DNA of 64,000 bases, from NCBI RefSeq assembly GCF_017875465.1, contig NZ_JAGGMQ010000001.1, positions 1,674,001-1,738,000 of the forward strand, read 5' to 3'. Positions 7,592-16,727 of this stretch are shown one piece after another. Position numbers and translations under genes: made by a program. This stretch comes from Winslowiella toletana (lineage in GTDB: Bacteria; Pseudomonadota; Gammaproteobacteria; Enterobacterales; Enterobacteriaceae). The number at the start of each line of letters is the position of its first letter. Positions within the stretch are counted from its first letter, which is position 1. The notes beneath the pieces are model-generated. The model made no database searches. It saw only the letters and a list, made by a program, of their open reading frames with translations, and was not told the origin of the DNA.

Positions 7592-8481
7592 ACTATATCG
7601 CCGTCGACTGGGGAACCAGTAACTTTCGCGCCATACGCGTCACTGATGGGCAAATCGCTGCCATCGTTCAGTCCGATCAGGGGGTTGGGCGTTGCCAGCG
7701 CGAAATGCTGCCGCTGATATTGCAGCAGCAGATCACGCGCCTCGGTGACGATTACAATCAGCAGCTGCCGGTGATTTTATGCGGCATGGCAGGCAGTAAT
7801 ATCGGTATCTACGATGCCGGTTATCAGTCCCTGCCGCTGGCGTTTAGCGCCCTGCAGGATAAAGGCATTCCGCTTCCCGGCATCCTGCCAAATCCACTCA
7901 CTATTAAAGCAGGTATCTCCAGCGTGGCGGAGTGGGAAGTGTGTCGCGGTGAGGAGATGCAGCTGCTTGGCGCTTTATATCTGAGCGATGCCCGGGTTTT
8001 CTCCGCAGTTGGCACCCACAGCAAATGGCTCACCGTTGATCGTGACCGCCAGCAGATTACGACCCTCTGTACCCTGATGTCTGGTGAGCTATATAGCCTG
8101 CTATTAAATCATTCGGTGGTCGGCAAAGGCTTGCCGCCACAGACCTTCTCCCGCGAACATTTTCTTACGGGCGTCGATAGCGCTGCGCTGGCAAAAGCGG
8201 AGCAGCGCGATCTGATGACCGAGCTATTTCGCTGCCGTGGACGCTATATCCTCGGACAGTTTGATGCCGCTTACGCCGCCTGCTGGCTGTCCGGCTTTCT
8301 CACCGCCCATGAGCTGCTGACCGGGCACCCGCGCCAGCAGTCGGTGTGCTTTATCGGCGCTTCATCACTGCTGGAACATTACCAGCTGGCCAGTCACCAT
8401 CTCGGGCTGCCCTGCACCACGCTGCTGGCGGAAGAGGCATTAATTGCCGGACTCAATAAGGTATTTGAACATGATGTTTAA
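7588..8481 (+). CDS. dgoK: 2-keto-3-deoxygalactonokinase (DgoK family)
   Basis: 297 residues, start ATG overlapping the previous stop by 4 bases (ATGA). The N-terminal V-D-W-G-T-S-N-F-R is the DgoK phosphate-1 motif, and the middle carries A-V-G-T-H-S-K-W. It phosphorylates 2-dehydro-3-deoxy-D-galactonate (or a close epimer) at C6 with ATP, giving the substrate for the aldolase encoded next. The order kinase-aldolase matches the E. coli dgo operon, but the dehydratase upstream is not an obvious DgoD orthologue, so the entry sugar acid may differ from D-galactonate. Confidence 0.85.
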   Translation: MNYIAVDWGTSNFRAIRVTDGQIAAIVQSDQGVGRCQREMLPLILQQQITRLGDDYNQQLPVILCGMAGSNIGIYDAGYQSLPLAFSALQDKGIPLPGILPNPLTIKAGISSVAEWEVCRGEEMQLLGALYLSDARVFSAVGTHSKWLTVDRDRQQITTLCTLMSGELYSLLLNHSVVGKGLPPQTFSREHFLTGVDSAALAKAEQRDLMTELFRCRGRYILGQFDAAYAACWLSGFLTAHELLTGHPRQQSVCFIGASSLLEHYQLASHHLGLPCTTLLAEEALIAGLNKVFEHDV

Positions 8482-9064
8482 CGGACCGGTGGTGGCTATT
8501 TTACGCGGCATCACGCCGCATGAATGCCTGTCGCAGGTAGAGTGTCTGCTGCAATATGGCATTACTGATATTGAGATCCCAGCCAATTCGCCTGACTGGC
8601 AAACAACGATTCGCCTGCTGAAGCAGCAGTTTGGCAGCAGTGTTCATCTTGGCGCCGGAACCATCACTGAACCACAGCTGGCAGAGGCCAGCGCGCGGGC
8701 GGGAGCAGATTATATTCTGACGCCCAATCTTAATCCGGCAGTGATACGTCACGCTCAGACATCAGGATTGAAAATCTGCGCCGGGGTGTTTAGCGCCAGC
8801 GAAATATTCAGTGCCTGTGCACTACGCGCAGATGCATTGAAGATTTTCCCGGCCGCAGCGTTGCCCGTCGATTATCCGCAATTGATTAAAGGGCCACTAC
8901 AACAGCCGATACCGTTTTGTGCCGTTGGCGGCATCAACTTGCAGAATATTGCCGCGTATTTATCCCACTATGACGGCGTGGGGATTGGATCAGCGCTATA
9001 CCAGCCGGGCCAGTCGCTGGAGCAGATGCATACGCGCTGCCGCCAGCTAATCGCACAGCTGTAG
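8471..9064 (+). CDS. dgoA: 2-dehydro-3-deoxy-6-phosphogalactonate aldolase
   Basis: 197 residues. The start is taken as ATG at 8471, inside the last codons of dgoK (11-base overlap), because family proteins begin a few residues before A-I-L-R-G. KDPG/KDPGal aldolase hallmarks: R12 in I-L-R-G-I-T-P, E35 in I-E-I-P, G-A-G-T, the Schiff-base K124 in A-L-K-I-F-P, and A-V-G-G-I. It splits KDPGal to pyruvate and glyceraldehyde 3-phosphate. Last gene of the operon, 4 bp from the convergent IclR gene. Confidence 0.87.
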   Translation: MMFNGPVVAILRGITPHECLSQVECLLQYGITDIEIPANSPDWQTTIRLLKQQFGSSVHLGAGTITEPQLAEASARAGADYILTPNLNPAVIRHAQTSGLKICAGVFSASEIFSACALRADALKIFPAAALPVDYPQLIKGPLQQPIPFCAVGGINLQNIAAYLSHYDGVGIGSALYQPGQSLEQMHTRCRQLIAQL

Positions 9065-9068
9065 TGGC

Positions 9069-9746
9069 TTATACCCCGCCAATCTTTTGCGCGGCGCACA
9101 GCAGAAAGCTCTGCAGCTTATCCAGATCTTTTATGCTACCGGTAAAGTTAGAGAGTGCAATCGCCGCCTGCATACCGGGGATCATGCAGGCCATGCGATA
9201 CTCATCGTCCTGGAAGGTTTTCACCAACACCTGATTCTTACGCGCCTGTGCGAGGTCGTCGGCAATCAGGTTGAAATCATGGATGCCAGTCAAGGCGATA
9301 ATCTCTTCATCGCTCTTTTGCGCCAGCAGCTTTAAACCAATCACCGAGTCAATCGCCGCGACCGTATGGTAATTGCCAATCGCGCGCGCCACGCTGACAC
9401 CTTTTCGGGTATGAATCAGGTAGACCACATGGCGATCTTTAAGCACGCCAATCACAATAGAAATGTCGTGTTTGCCAATCTCTTCCAGCGTATCTATCAC
9501 CGCAGTGTAGAACGCAGAGTGATGTATCGACAGCGCCGAGATACGATGCACGCCGATACCGACGGAGTATTTGCGCTTTTCGTTGCGATGCACCATATCC
9601 AGCGACAATAACGACTGCATAATACGGGTGACTTTGGCGGAATCCAGATTAAGCCTGCGCCCCATATCACGAATACCGACAGGTTCGCGACTGGCCGCTA
9701 ACAGATCAAGACAACGGAAAGCGTCGTAGATTGAGTGATTTAACAT
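9069..9746 (-). CDS. IclR-family transcriptional regulator
   Basis: 225 residues. An N-terminal winged helix (A-F-R-C-L-D-L-L-A, then R-D-M-G-R-R-L-N-L-D-S-A-K-V-T-R-I-M as the recognition helix, about 25-45) is followed by an IclR effector-binding domain with D-R-H-V-V-Y-L and a motif around G-L-K-L-L-A. It is convergent with the sugar-acid operon and the only regulator belonging to it, so it probably senses a pathway keto-acid. The length is slightly below the usual 240-270. The region upstream of its start (9747-9939) shows no obvious operator. Confidence 0.82.
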   Translation of the reverse strand: MLNHSIYDAFRCLDLLAASREPVGIRDMGRRLNLDSAKVTRIMQSLLSLDMVHRNEKRKYSVGIGVHRISALSIHHSAFYTAVIDTLEEIGKHDISIVIGVLKDRHVVYLIHTRKGVSVARAIGNYHTVAAIDSVIGLKLLAQKSDEEIIALTGIHDFNLIADDLAQARKNQVLVKTFQDDEYRMACMIPGMQAAIALSNFTGSIKDLDKLQSFLLCAAQKIGGV

Positions 9747-9939
9747 GCCATATCTCCCCGCAACAGAACGGGTTTATACTACCGCTCGCCGCGCCGCAGC
9801 TGAACAACGGTGATACTGATATGTGATGTTGTCTCAGCGATTTTTGTTGCCATGCTATTTGCCGCATCACGTTTTACTGTCATCTCCCGCACCTCAAAAC
9901 ATCATATAACCGTCATAAAGCGCTGTTAATTTGCTGCCA

Positions 9940-9955
9940 ATGAGATCGATCTCAT
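9940..9955. promoter_or_regulatory. LacI-family operator
   Basis: ATGAGATCGATCTCAT is a perfect 16-bp palindrome with a central CpG, the form expected for LacI-family operators. It lies 20 bp before the start codon of the LacI-type gene, so the regulator probably represses its own operon, including the ABC transporter. No second copy is seen before the binding-protein gene, where there is no room for a separate promoter. Confidence 0.65.
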
Positions 9956-9975
9956 GCGGCAAAAGTGAGCAGCGA

Positions 9976-10983
9976 ATGAGTGATTTATTGCAGGTAGCAA
10001 AACTGGCAGGCGTTTCGCGGGCAACCGCCGCGCGCGCTTTTTCGTCGCCGGATCTGGTGCGGGAAGCGACACGCAACAAGATATTTGCCGCCTCGGAGCA
10101 GCTGGGTTTTCGTCCCAATCATATTGCGCGCCAGCTGCGTACCCAGTCGACGCGCATTATTGGCGTATTGCTGCCTTCGTTACAAAATCCGATTTTCGCC
10201 GCCCAGTTACAGGCGATGGAAAATCTTGCTCAGCTGCATGGTTACTCGCTGCTGGTCGCCACCAGTAACTACCAGCCACAGCGTGAAGCGGCGATAGTGG
10301 AGAATATGCTGCGCCAGCGGGTTGACGGGCTGGTGCTGACGGTCGCCGATGCGGATCACAGCGCAGTACTGCTGGATCTGCAACGTGAAGCGATTCCACT
10401 GGTGCTGGTGCATAACTCGCCACAGCGCCTCGCGTTGCCGGCAGTACGCGTCGACAATCGCCTCGCAGTGATGCAGGCCACCGAGGTGTTGCTGCAACTC
10501 GGCCATCGCCATATCGGCATGATTGCCGGGCCGATGTTGCAATCTGACCGCGCACGCCAGCGCTATCAGGGCTATTGCGATGCGATGTCGCAGGCCGGAC
10601 TGACTCCCGCTGATGTCATCGAAATGCCAAGTCATATCCATTCCGATCTAAATACTCTGCGGCCGCTACTGCATGGCCCGCGCGCCTTTACCGCCCTGCT
10701 CTGCACCAACGATCTGCTGGCGCTAAGCGTGATGGGCGAACTGATGCGTACCGGCTACCAGATCCCGCAGCAAATCTCAGTCATTGGCTTTGATGGCATC
10801 GAAATGGGACGAATGCAGTTTCCTTCACTCAGCTCCGTGGTGCAGCCACTGGAAGAGATGGGCCGCCTGGCGATCACCCATTTACTGGCGCAAATCGCCG
10901 GAGAGATCCCACCGGCCGGCTGCCTGGCTCACCAGTTCCGCTACGGGGAGAGTATTGCTCCACCCACCGCACAAACACTTTGA
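9976..10983 (+). CDS. LacI-family transcriptional regulator of the ABC transporter operon
   Basis: 335 residues from ATG at 9976 (an in-frame ATG 45 bases earlier is inside the operator region and unlikely). Helix-turn-helix: L-L-Q-V-A-K-L-A-G-V-S-R-A-T-A-A-R-A-F (about 4-22), then the hinge helix around N-H-I-A-R-Q-L-R-T. A periplasmic-binding-protein-like sensor domain follows (I-I-G-V-L-L-P, T-A-L-L-C-T-N-D, S-V-I-G-F-D-G). The effector is unknown. It is the first gene of an operon with five transporter/phosphodiesterase genes, 27 bp from the next. Confidence 0.85.
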   Translation: MSDLLQVAKLAGVSRATAARAFSSPDLVREATRNKIFAASEQLGFRPNHIARQLRTQSTRIIGVLLPSLQNPIFAAQLQAMENLAQLHGYSLLVATSNYQPQREAAIVENMLRQRVDGLVLTVADADHSAVLLDLQREAIPLVLVHNSPQRLALPAVRVDNRLAVMQATEVLLQLGHRHIGMIAGPMLQSDRARQRYQGYCDAMSQAGLTPADVIEMPSHIHSDLNTLRPLLHGPRAFTALLCTNDLLALSVMGELMRTGYQIPQQISVIGFDGIEMGRMQFPSLSSVVQPLEEMGRLAITHLLAQIAGEIPPAGCLAHQFRYGESIAPPTAQTL

Positions 10984-11010
10984 TGACTTAACCAACACCA
11001 GGGAAATCTT

Positions 11011-12030
11011 ATGTCACAACATACATCCGCTAAAAAACTGGCGCTGGCCACTCTGCTGGCAGGCAGTGCGCTGTTCAGTCAGATGGCTGCGGCCGCTGAA
11101 GCCATCTGCTACAACTGTCCACCAGAATGGGCGGACTGGGGCACACAGTTACAGGCGATCAAAAAAGATCTTGGCATCAGCGTGCCGCAGGACAATAAAA
11201 ACTCCGGCCAGGCACTGGCGCAGATGGTGGCTGAAAAAGCCAATCCGGTAGCTGATGTGGCTTACCTCGGGGTCAGCTTTGGCATTCAGGCGGCGAAGTC
11301 CGATGTCGTGACCGCTTACAAGCCCAAAGAGTGGAATGATATTCCGGCCGGAATGAAAGATCCGGACGGCAAATGGGTCGCGCTGCACAGTGGCACCATG
11401 GGCTTTATGGTTAACGTCGATGCGCTGAATGGCCTGCCGGTGCCACAATCCTGGAATGATCTGCTGAAACCTGAATACAAAGGCATGGTCGGTTTCCTTG
11501 ATCCTTCCAGCGCCTTTGTCGGTTATGTGGCAGCGGTGGCGGCCAATCAAGCGCTCGGCGGCACCCTCGATAATTTTGCACCGGGTATCAGCTACTTTAA
11601 AAAGCTGGCGGCCAATAAACCCATCGTGCCAAAGCAAACCGCCTACGCGCGCGTGCTGTCGGGCGAAATCCCGATCATGATGGACTACGATTTCAACGCC
11701 TACCGCGCCAGATATAAAGATAACGCCAATGTGGTGTTTGTGATTCCGCAGGAAGGCACCATCACCGTGCCTTACACCATCAGTCTGGTGAAAAACGCCC
11801 CGCATGCGGATGATGGCAAAAAAGTGATCGACTATGTGCTGTCAGATAAAGGTCAGGCGCTTTGGGCCAATGCCTTCCTGCGCCCGGTGCGCGCCAGCAC
11901 TCTGTCAGCTGATGCGAAAAAGCGTTTCCTGCCGGACAGCGACTATGCCCGTGCCAGCACCGTCGACTATCAGCAGATGGCTGACGTGCAGAAAGCCTTC
12001 TCCAGCCGTTACCTGAGCGAGATCCGTTAA
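11011..12030 (+). CDS. ABC transporter periplasmic substrate-binding protein
   Basis: 339 residues. A Sec signal peptide (about 1-29, A-A-A-A-E at the cleavage site) leads a type 2 binding-protein fold related to the iron(III)/2-aminoethylphosphonate/spermidine group. The mature N-terminus starts with an unusual A-I-C-Y-N-C-P-P, two cysteines that could form a disulfide. The substrate cannot be read from sequence. The last gene of the operon is a GpdQ-like phosphodiesterase, which hints at an organophosphate ligand. The next gene overlaps the stop codon by one base. Confidence 0.8.
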   Translation: MSQHTSAKKLALATLLAGSALFSQMAAAAEAICYNCPPEWADWGTQLQAIKKDLGISVPQDNKNSGQALAQMVAEKANPVADVAYLGVSFGIQAAKSDVVTAYKPKEWNDIPAGMKDPDGKWVALHSGTMGFMVNVDALNGLPVPQSWNDLLKPEYKGMVGFLDPSSAFVGYVAAVAANQALGGTLDNFAPGISYFKKLAANKPIVPKQTAYARVLSGEIPIMMDYDFNAYRARYKDNANVVFVIPQEGTITVPYTISLVKNAPHADDGKKVIDYVLSDKGQALWANAFLRPVRASTLSADAKKRFLPDSDYARASTVDYQQMADVQKAFSSRYLSEIR

Positions 12031-12917
12031 TGAGCGTTTCAGCAACGCGCCACACGCAGCGTCCCCGTCCGGGGGCGTTATTCAGCCGCTTTGTGTCGCG
12101 CCGACGCCGCCAGTTGCCGTGGATGCTGATGCCTGCCTTACTGTTTTTTGCCGCTTTCTGGTTGCTGCCGTTTGCCACGCTGATTGCAATGGGCAGTCAG
12201 CCGGATAACAGCTCGCATATCAATGCTTACTGGACGGTGCTGAGCCGTCCGCAGTATCTGGAAAGTCTTGGCATTACCCTGCTGCTGTCGCTGCTGGTAT
12301 CGCTGGCGGCGGTGGCGATTTCGGCGGTGGTTGCCTGCTTTCTTGCCCGTCATGAGTTTCCCGCTAAATCACTGCTGCTGGCGATCCTCACCTTTCCGCT
12401 GGCATTCCCCGGCGTGGTGGTTGGATTTCTGGTGGTGATGCTCGCCGGACGCCAGGGGCTGCTGGCCCAGCTGGGGTTAGCACTGGTCGGCGAACGCTGG
12501 ATGTTTGCCTACTCCCTGAGCGGACTGTTTATGGGTTACCTCTACTTCTCCATTCCGCGGGTGATTATGGTGCTGGTCGCCGCCTGCGAAAAACTCGATC
12601 CGACGCTGGAAGAAGCGGCACGTTCGCTGGGCGCCAGCCAGTGGCGGATAATTTGCGACGTGATTGTGCCCGGACTGGCGCCAGCGCTGATCTCCAGCGG
12701 CGCGCTCTGTTTTGCCACCAGCATGGGCGCTTTTGGCACCGCCTTTACCCTCGGCACTGACCTCAACGTCTTACCGCTTACCCTCTACGGTGAGTTTACT
12801 AATTATGCCAACTTTGCCACCGCCGCTGCGCTCTCGGTCGTGATGGGTGGCGTTGCCTGGCTGGCGCTGATTCTGGCGCGTAAGCTGGCGGGCGAAAGTC
12901 GGGAGGGGACGCGATGA
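12030..12917 (+). CDS. ABC transporter inner-membrane permease
   Basis: 295 residues with six predicted membrane segments. The EAA loop that contacts the ATPase reads EEAARSLGASQWRIICDVIV with the usual invariant Gly. The start ATG overlaps the binding-protein stop (TAATG). It forms a heterodimer with the next gene product. Confidence 0.82.
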   Translation: MSVSATRHTQRPRPGALFSRFVSRRRRQLPWMLMPALLFFAAFWLLPFATLIAMGSQPDNSSHINAYWTVLSRPQYLESLGITLLLSLLVSLAAVAISAVVACFLARHEFPAKSLLLAILTFPLAFPGVVVGFLVVMLAGRQGLLAQLGLALVGERWMFAYSLSGLFMGYLYFSIPRVIMVLVAACEKLDPTLEEAARSLGASQWRIICDVIVPGLAPALISSGALCFATSMGAFGTAFTLGTDLNVLPLTLYGEFTNYANFATAAALSVVMGGVAWLALILARKLAGESREGTR

Positions 12918-13735
12918 AGCGGCGTTCACTGTTCTGGTTACAGTTCGGATTTACGTTGTTTATCTGCCTGTTTATGCTGGTGCCGGTGTTGTTATCCTGC
13001 CTCGCCGGCGTCACTAATAACGCCTTTATCGGACTAAAAAGTGGCCTGACGTTGCGCTGGGTTGAGCAGGTGTGGACGATGTATGCTGATACCGTCTGGC
13101 TGTCGCTGCTGATTGCGGTTTGTTGCCTGCTGCTGGTTACGCTACTGGGTGTTCCCGCAGCCTGGGCGCTGTTAAAAATGCCAGCCCGCTGGGCGAGCCG
13201 CATCGAAGAGTGCCTGCTACTGCCGGTGGCGCTGCCGGGGCTGGCGACGGCGCTTGGTATATTGCTGATTTATGGTCATCTGCACTGGTTACGCGGCAGC
13301 TGGCTGTTTATTTTAATTGGCCATGTGCTGTTTACCCTGCCGTTTATGGTACGCCCGGTGCTGTCGGTAATGCGCGCCAGCCAGCTGCCACAGCTGGAAG
13401 AGGCCGCCGCCAGTCTCGGTGCTGGTTTCTGGCAACGCTTTTTTACCGTGATTATTCCTGTCTGCCGTAACGGCATTCTGGCCGGTGCCTTTATGGTGCT
13501 GACCCTGTCGATTGGCGAATTCAATATTACCTGGATGCTGCATACGCCATTAACCAAAACCCTGCCGGTCGGACTGGCGGACAGCTATGCCTCAATGCGC
13601 CTGGAGATCGGTTCAGCTTATACCCTGATCTTCCTTGCAATGATCTTACCGCTATTACTGGCGCTCAGCTGGATTTCCCGCTTTAGTCAGCGCCCGGCCA
13701 AAGCCGCGCCTGCCACGCCTCAGGAGTCACACTGA
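12914..13735 (+). CDS. ABC transporter inner-membrane permease
   Basis: 273 residues with six predicted membrane segments. EAA loop EEAAASLGAGFWQRFFTVII. The start overlaps the previous gene by 4 bases (ATGA) and the stop overlaps the next start, so the operon is tightly coupled. Confidence 0.82.
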   Translation: MKRRSLFWLQFGFTLFICLFMLVPVLLSCLAGVTNNAFIGLKSGLTLRWVEQVWTMYADTVWLSLLIAVCCLLLVTLLGVPAAWALLKMPARWASRIEECLLLPVALPGLATALGILLIYGHLHWLRGSWLFILIGHVLFTLPFMVRPVLSVMRASQLPQLEEAAASLGAGFWQRFFTVIIPVCRNGILAGAFMVLTLSIGEFNITWMLHTPLTKTLPVGLADSYASMRLEIGSAYTLIFLAMILPLLLALSWISRFSQRPAKAAPATPQESH

Positions 13736-14739
13736 TGTCTCAATCTGTTGCCATTCGTTTACGTCAGTGCGCCCGTCGTTTCAGCGACGATGCTATCGCA
13801 CTGCACCCGCTCGATCTGGATATCAACGCCGGGGAAACTCTGGTGCTACTGGGTCCGTCGGGCTGCGGCAAAACCACCACGTTGCGGATTATTAGCGGCC
13901 TGGAACAACCGGATGCCGGTGGTGAAGTATGGTTCGGCGATCGCAATGTCACCGCCTTGCCGATTGAAAAACGCAATGTCGGCATGGTGTTCCAGCACTA
14001 TGCTCTGTTCCCGAATATGAACGTGGCGCAGAACGTCGGTTACGGTCTGCGGATCCAGCGTCTGCCGCGCGCCGAGATCAACCGTCGCGTCGATGAGATG
14101 CTGACCATGGTCGATTTGCAACATCTGGCGCAGCGTCCGGTCAATGCGCTCTCCGGCGGTCAGAAACAGCGCGTCTCTCTGGCGCGCGCACTGGCGGCAC
14201 GGCCCAAAGTGCTGCTGTTCGATGAGCCGCTGGCGGCGCTGGATGTCAAATTACGCGAAAAACTGCGCGAAGATATCGGACAGCTATTACGCCAGCTACA
14301 TATCACCGCCGTTTATGTCACTCACGATCAGCAGGAAGCGATGGCGCTTGGCGATCGCATCGCGGTACTGGAAAAAGGGCGAATTGCGCAAATTGCCACG
14401 CCACAGACCCTTTATCAGCAGCCCGCCACGCGCTTTGTCGCCGATTTCGTCGGAGCGATTAACTGCCTGCAAGCGGAATCAGCCGATCGCCCCGGCCTCT
14501 ACTGCCGCCCGGAAGATATCACGCTGGGTCCAGTCGGCGATGCGCCTCACCGCGGTCGCATCGTGCAGCAGCTATTTCTTGGCGCCAGCCAGCGCCTGAT
14601 CATTGATACCGGTGGCCAGCAGCCACTGCAGGTTGAGCGTCCGGCGCGTGAAGTCTGGCAGAGCGGTCAGCAGGTCGGCGTGTTTATCGCCGCCGATCTG
14701 TTGATGCATTTTCACAGTAAACAGGGAGAAGTGTGCTGA
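13735..14739 (+). CDS. ABC transporter ATP-binding protein
   Basis: 334 residues. Walker A G40-P-S-G-C-G-K-T, Q-loop in V-F-Q-H-Y-A, signature LSGGQKQR (139-146), Walker B K-V-L-L-F-D-E-P, and the switch histidine in V-T-H-D. The C-terminal 100 residues are a TOBE-type regulatory domain. It is of the CUT1/MOI class (UgpC/MalK/PotA-like) and energises the two permeases before it. Confidence 0.87.
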   Translation: MSQSVAIRLRQCARRFSDDAIALHPLDLDINAGETLVLLGPSGCGKTTTLRIISGLEQPDAGGEVWFGDRNVTALPIEKRNVGMVFQHYALFPNMNVAQNVGYGLRIQRLPRAEINRRVDEMLTMVDLQHLAQRPVNALSGGQKQRVSLARALAARPKVLLFDEPLAALDVKLREKLREDIGQLLRQLHITAVYVTHDQQEAMALGDRIAVLEKGRIAQIATPQTLYQQPATRFVADFVGAINCLQAESADRPGLYCRPEDITLGPVGDAPHRGRIVQQLFLGASQRLIIDTGGQQPLQVERPAREVWQSGQQVGVFIAADLLMHFHSKQGEVC

Positions 14740-15575
14740 TGTCCGCACAAACCGTATTAATCGCGCAGATCAGCGACCTGCATATCAAAGCGCAGGGAAA
14801 ACTCTCTTATGGCAAAGTCGATACCCTCGGCGCGCTGCACAAGGCGATTGCCACCCTGAATCAGTTGCAGCCGCGTCCGGATTGCGTGGTGATCACCGGC
14901 GATCTGGTGGATTTTGGCCGTGCCGATGAGTATCAGACCCTGCGTGAAGCGTTAGAGGCGCTGGATATTCCGTGGTATGTGATGGCAGGAAATCATGACG
15001 ATCGTCAGCAGCTGAAAGCAGCGTTTGCCGATCATCCTTATCTCGATCAGCATGCGGAGCGGGTGGAATGGCAGGCGGAGTGTGGTCCGCTACGTCTGCT
15101 GGCGCTGGACTCATCGGTGCCGGGCCAGCCGCACGGTGAACTGGTGGTGGAAAGCCTTGCATGGCTTGATCAACAGCTGCAGCTTCAGCCACATCGTCCA
15201 ACGCTGGTGATGCTGCACCATCCGCCTTTTATCAGCGGCATCGACCATATGGATCGCCAGCGGCTGATCAATCCGCAGGATCTGGCGGCGATTATTGTGC
15301 GTCATCCGCAGGTGGAGCGCGTGCTTTGCGGTCATCTGCATCGCAGTATGCAGGTGCGTTTCGCTGGCACGCTGGCGTGCAGCGCGCCGGGCGCATCGCA
15401 TCAGGTAGCGCTGGATTTACAGCCGGACGGCCCGGCTCATTTCTGTCTTGAACCGGCCGGTTTTCTGCTGCACCGCTGGCGTGAACAGCAAGGGATGGTG
15501 ACCCATCAGTGCGTCATCGATAAATTTCCCGGCCCCTGGCCGTTTTATAGTGCCGATGGCGCACTGCTGGATTAA
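14739..15575 (+). CDS. GpdQ-like metallophosphoesterase (glycerophosphodiesterase family)
   Basis: 278 residues. ATG at 14739 is preferred (GGGAG ten bases upstream) over a GTG six bases earlier. All metal ligands of the class III cyclic-nucleotide/glycerophosphodiesterase fold are present: D13-x-H15, D55 in T-G-D-L, N85-H86 in G-N-H-D, H160 before H-P-P, and H199-x-H201 in C-G-H-L-H. There is no signal peptide, so it acts in the cytoplasm on imported substrate. Enterobacter GpdQ hydrolyses glycerophosphodiesters and many other diesters. Here the gene ends an ABC-transporter operon, which suggests uptake and cleavage of a phosphodiester. CpdA (cAMP phosphodiesterase) is related but the operon context argues against it. 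Confidence 0.82.
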   Translation: MSAQTVLIAQISDLHIKAQGKLSYGKVDTLGALHKAIATLNQLQPRPDCVVITGDLVDFGRADEYQTLREALEALDIPWYVMAGNHDDRQQLKAAFADHPYLDQHAERVEWQAECGPLRLLALDSSVPGQPHGELVVESLAWLDQQLQLQPHRPTLVMLHHPPFISGIDHMDRQRLINPQDLAAIIVRHPQVERVLCGHLHRSMQVRFAGTLACSAPGASHQVALDLQPDGPAHFCLEPAGFLLHRWREQQGMVTHQCVIDKFPGPWPFYSADGALLD

Positions 15576-15583
15576 ATATTTAC

Positions 15584-15610
15584 GGGTCGCATTGCTGCGA
15601 CCCTTCAATT
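15584..15610. terminator. bidirectional terminator between the phosphodiesterase gene and adhP
   Basis: GGGTCGCA-TTGC-TGCGACCC, a perfect 8-bp stem with a 4-base loop, followed by TTCAATT on the plus strand and flanked by A/T on the other side. It serves two convergent genes. Confidence 0.75.
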
Positions 15611-16619
15611 ACAGCGATAAATCGATCACCATACGGCCAGTAATTTTACCGTTTTTCATCTCTTCGAAAATGGTATTGATATCTTTAAGTGGACGTTTAC
15701 TCACTTTTGGCACCACTTTGCCCTCTGCGGCAAACTGGAAAGCTTCTTTCAGATCTTCACGGGTGCCGACCAGCGAACCCACGACCTGAATACCATCCAG
15801 CACCAGGCGCGGAATATTCAGATCCATCGATTCTGGCGGCAGGCCAACGGCGACAATGCGGCCACCGGCACGCACGCAATCTACTGCTGAATTAAATGCC
15901 GAACGCGCGACCGCAGTGACAACCGAGGCATGTGCGCCACCGATTTTCTCCTGCATAATTTTCGCCGCATCTTCTTTAATCGGGTTGATCACCAGATCTG
16001 CGCCCATGCTTTTCGCAAACTCCAGCTGCGCATCGTTAACATCAATCGCGACCACTTTGGCGTTAAACACGTTTTTGGCGTATTGCAGCGCCAGGTTACC
16101 CAGTCCGCCAAGACCGTAGATTGCAATCCACTGACCAGGTTTAATTTGTGACACTTTTACCGCTTTATAGGTGGTGACACCGGCGCAGGTAATGCTGCTG
16201 GCGGCGGCAGGATCAAGGCCGTCCGGCACTTTCACCGCATAATCGGCCACCACAATACACTCTTCCGCCATGCCGCCATCAACGGAGAAACCGGCGTTCT
16301 TCACATCACGACACAGGGTTTCATTGCCGCTATTACAATATTCACAGTGCCCACAGCCCTGATAGAACCAGGCCACGCTGGCGCGATCGCCCGGCTTCAG
16401 TGAGGTCACGCCCGGGCCAATCTGCTTAACGATGCCGATCCCTTCATGGCCAAGAATAATTCCCGGCACTTCACCGAAATCACCATTTTTAACGTGCAGA
16501 TCGGTATGACAGACCCCGCAATACTCCATGCTCAGCAACGCTTCACCATGTTCCAGCTTACGCAGAGTTTTGTCCTGAATTTCAACGGAATGATCCTGAG
16601 TAACCACAGCTGCTTTCAT
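15609..16619 (-). CDS. adhP: zinc-dependent alcohol dehydrogenase AdhP
   Basis: 336 residues. Catalytic zinc site: C-G-V-C-H-T-D (about 35-41) and G-H-E-G-I-G (about 58-63). Structural zinc lobe C-G-H-C-E-Y-C-x7-C. The Rossmann loop is G-L-G-G-L-G, and downstream V-A-I-D-V provides the Asp of an NAD-binding enzyme. Sequence and length match E. coli AdhP, the ethanol-active NAD-dependent enzyme. A stand-alone gene with its promoter in 16620-16727. Confidence 0.9.
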   Translation of the reverse strand: MKAAVVTQDHSVEIQDKTLRKLEHGEALLSMEYCGVCHTDLHVKNGDFGEVPGIILGHEGIGIVKQIGPGVTSLKPGDRASVAWFYQGCGHCEYCNSGNETLCRDVKNAGFSVDGGMAEECIVVADYAVKVPDGLDPAAASSITCAGVTTYKAVKVSQIKPGQWIAIYGLGGLGNLALQYAKNVFNAKVVAIDVNDAQLEFAKSMGADLVINPIKEDAAKIMQEKIGGAHASVVTAVARSAFNSAVDCVRAGGRIVAVGLPPESMDLNIPRLVLDGIQVVGSLVGTREDLKEAFQFAAEGKVVPKVSKRPLKDINTIFEEMKNGKITGRMVIDLSL

Positions 16620-16727
16620 AAAAATCCCTCTGATTGATAACGCGTTAAATAAAATTAAGCGTAGAACATCTGCTTTATCTGACGATAAATAGTTTAATCA
16701 CTCCTGATATTAATCAAAATACCGGAC

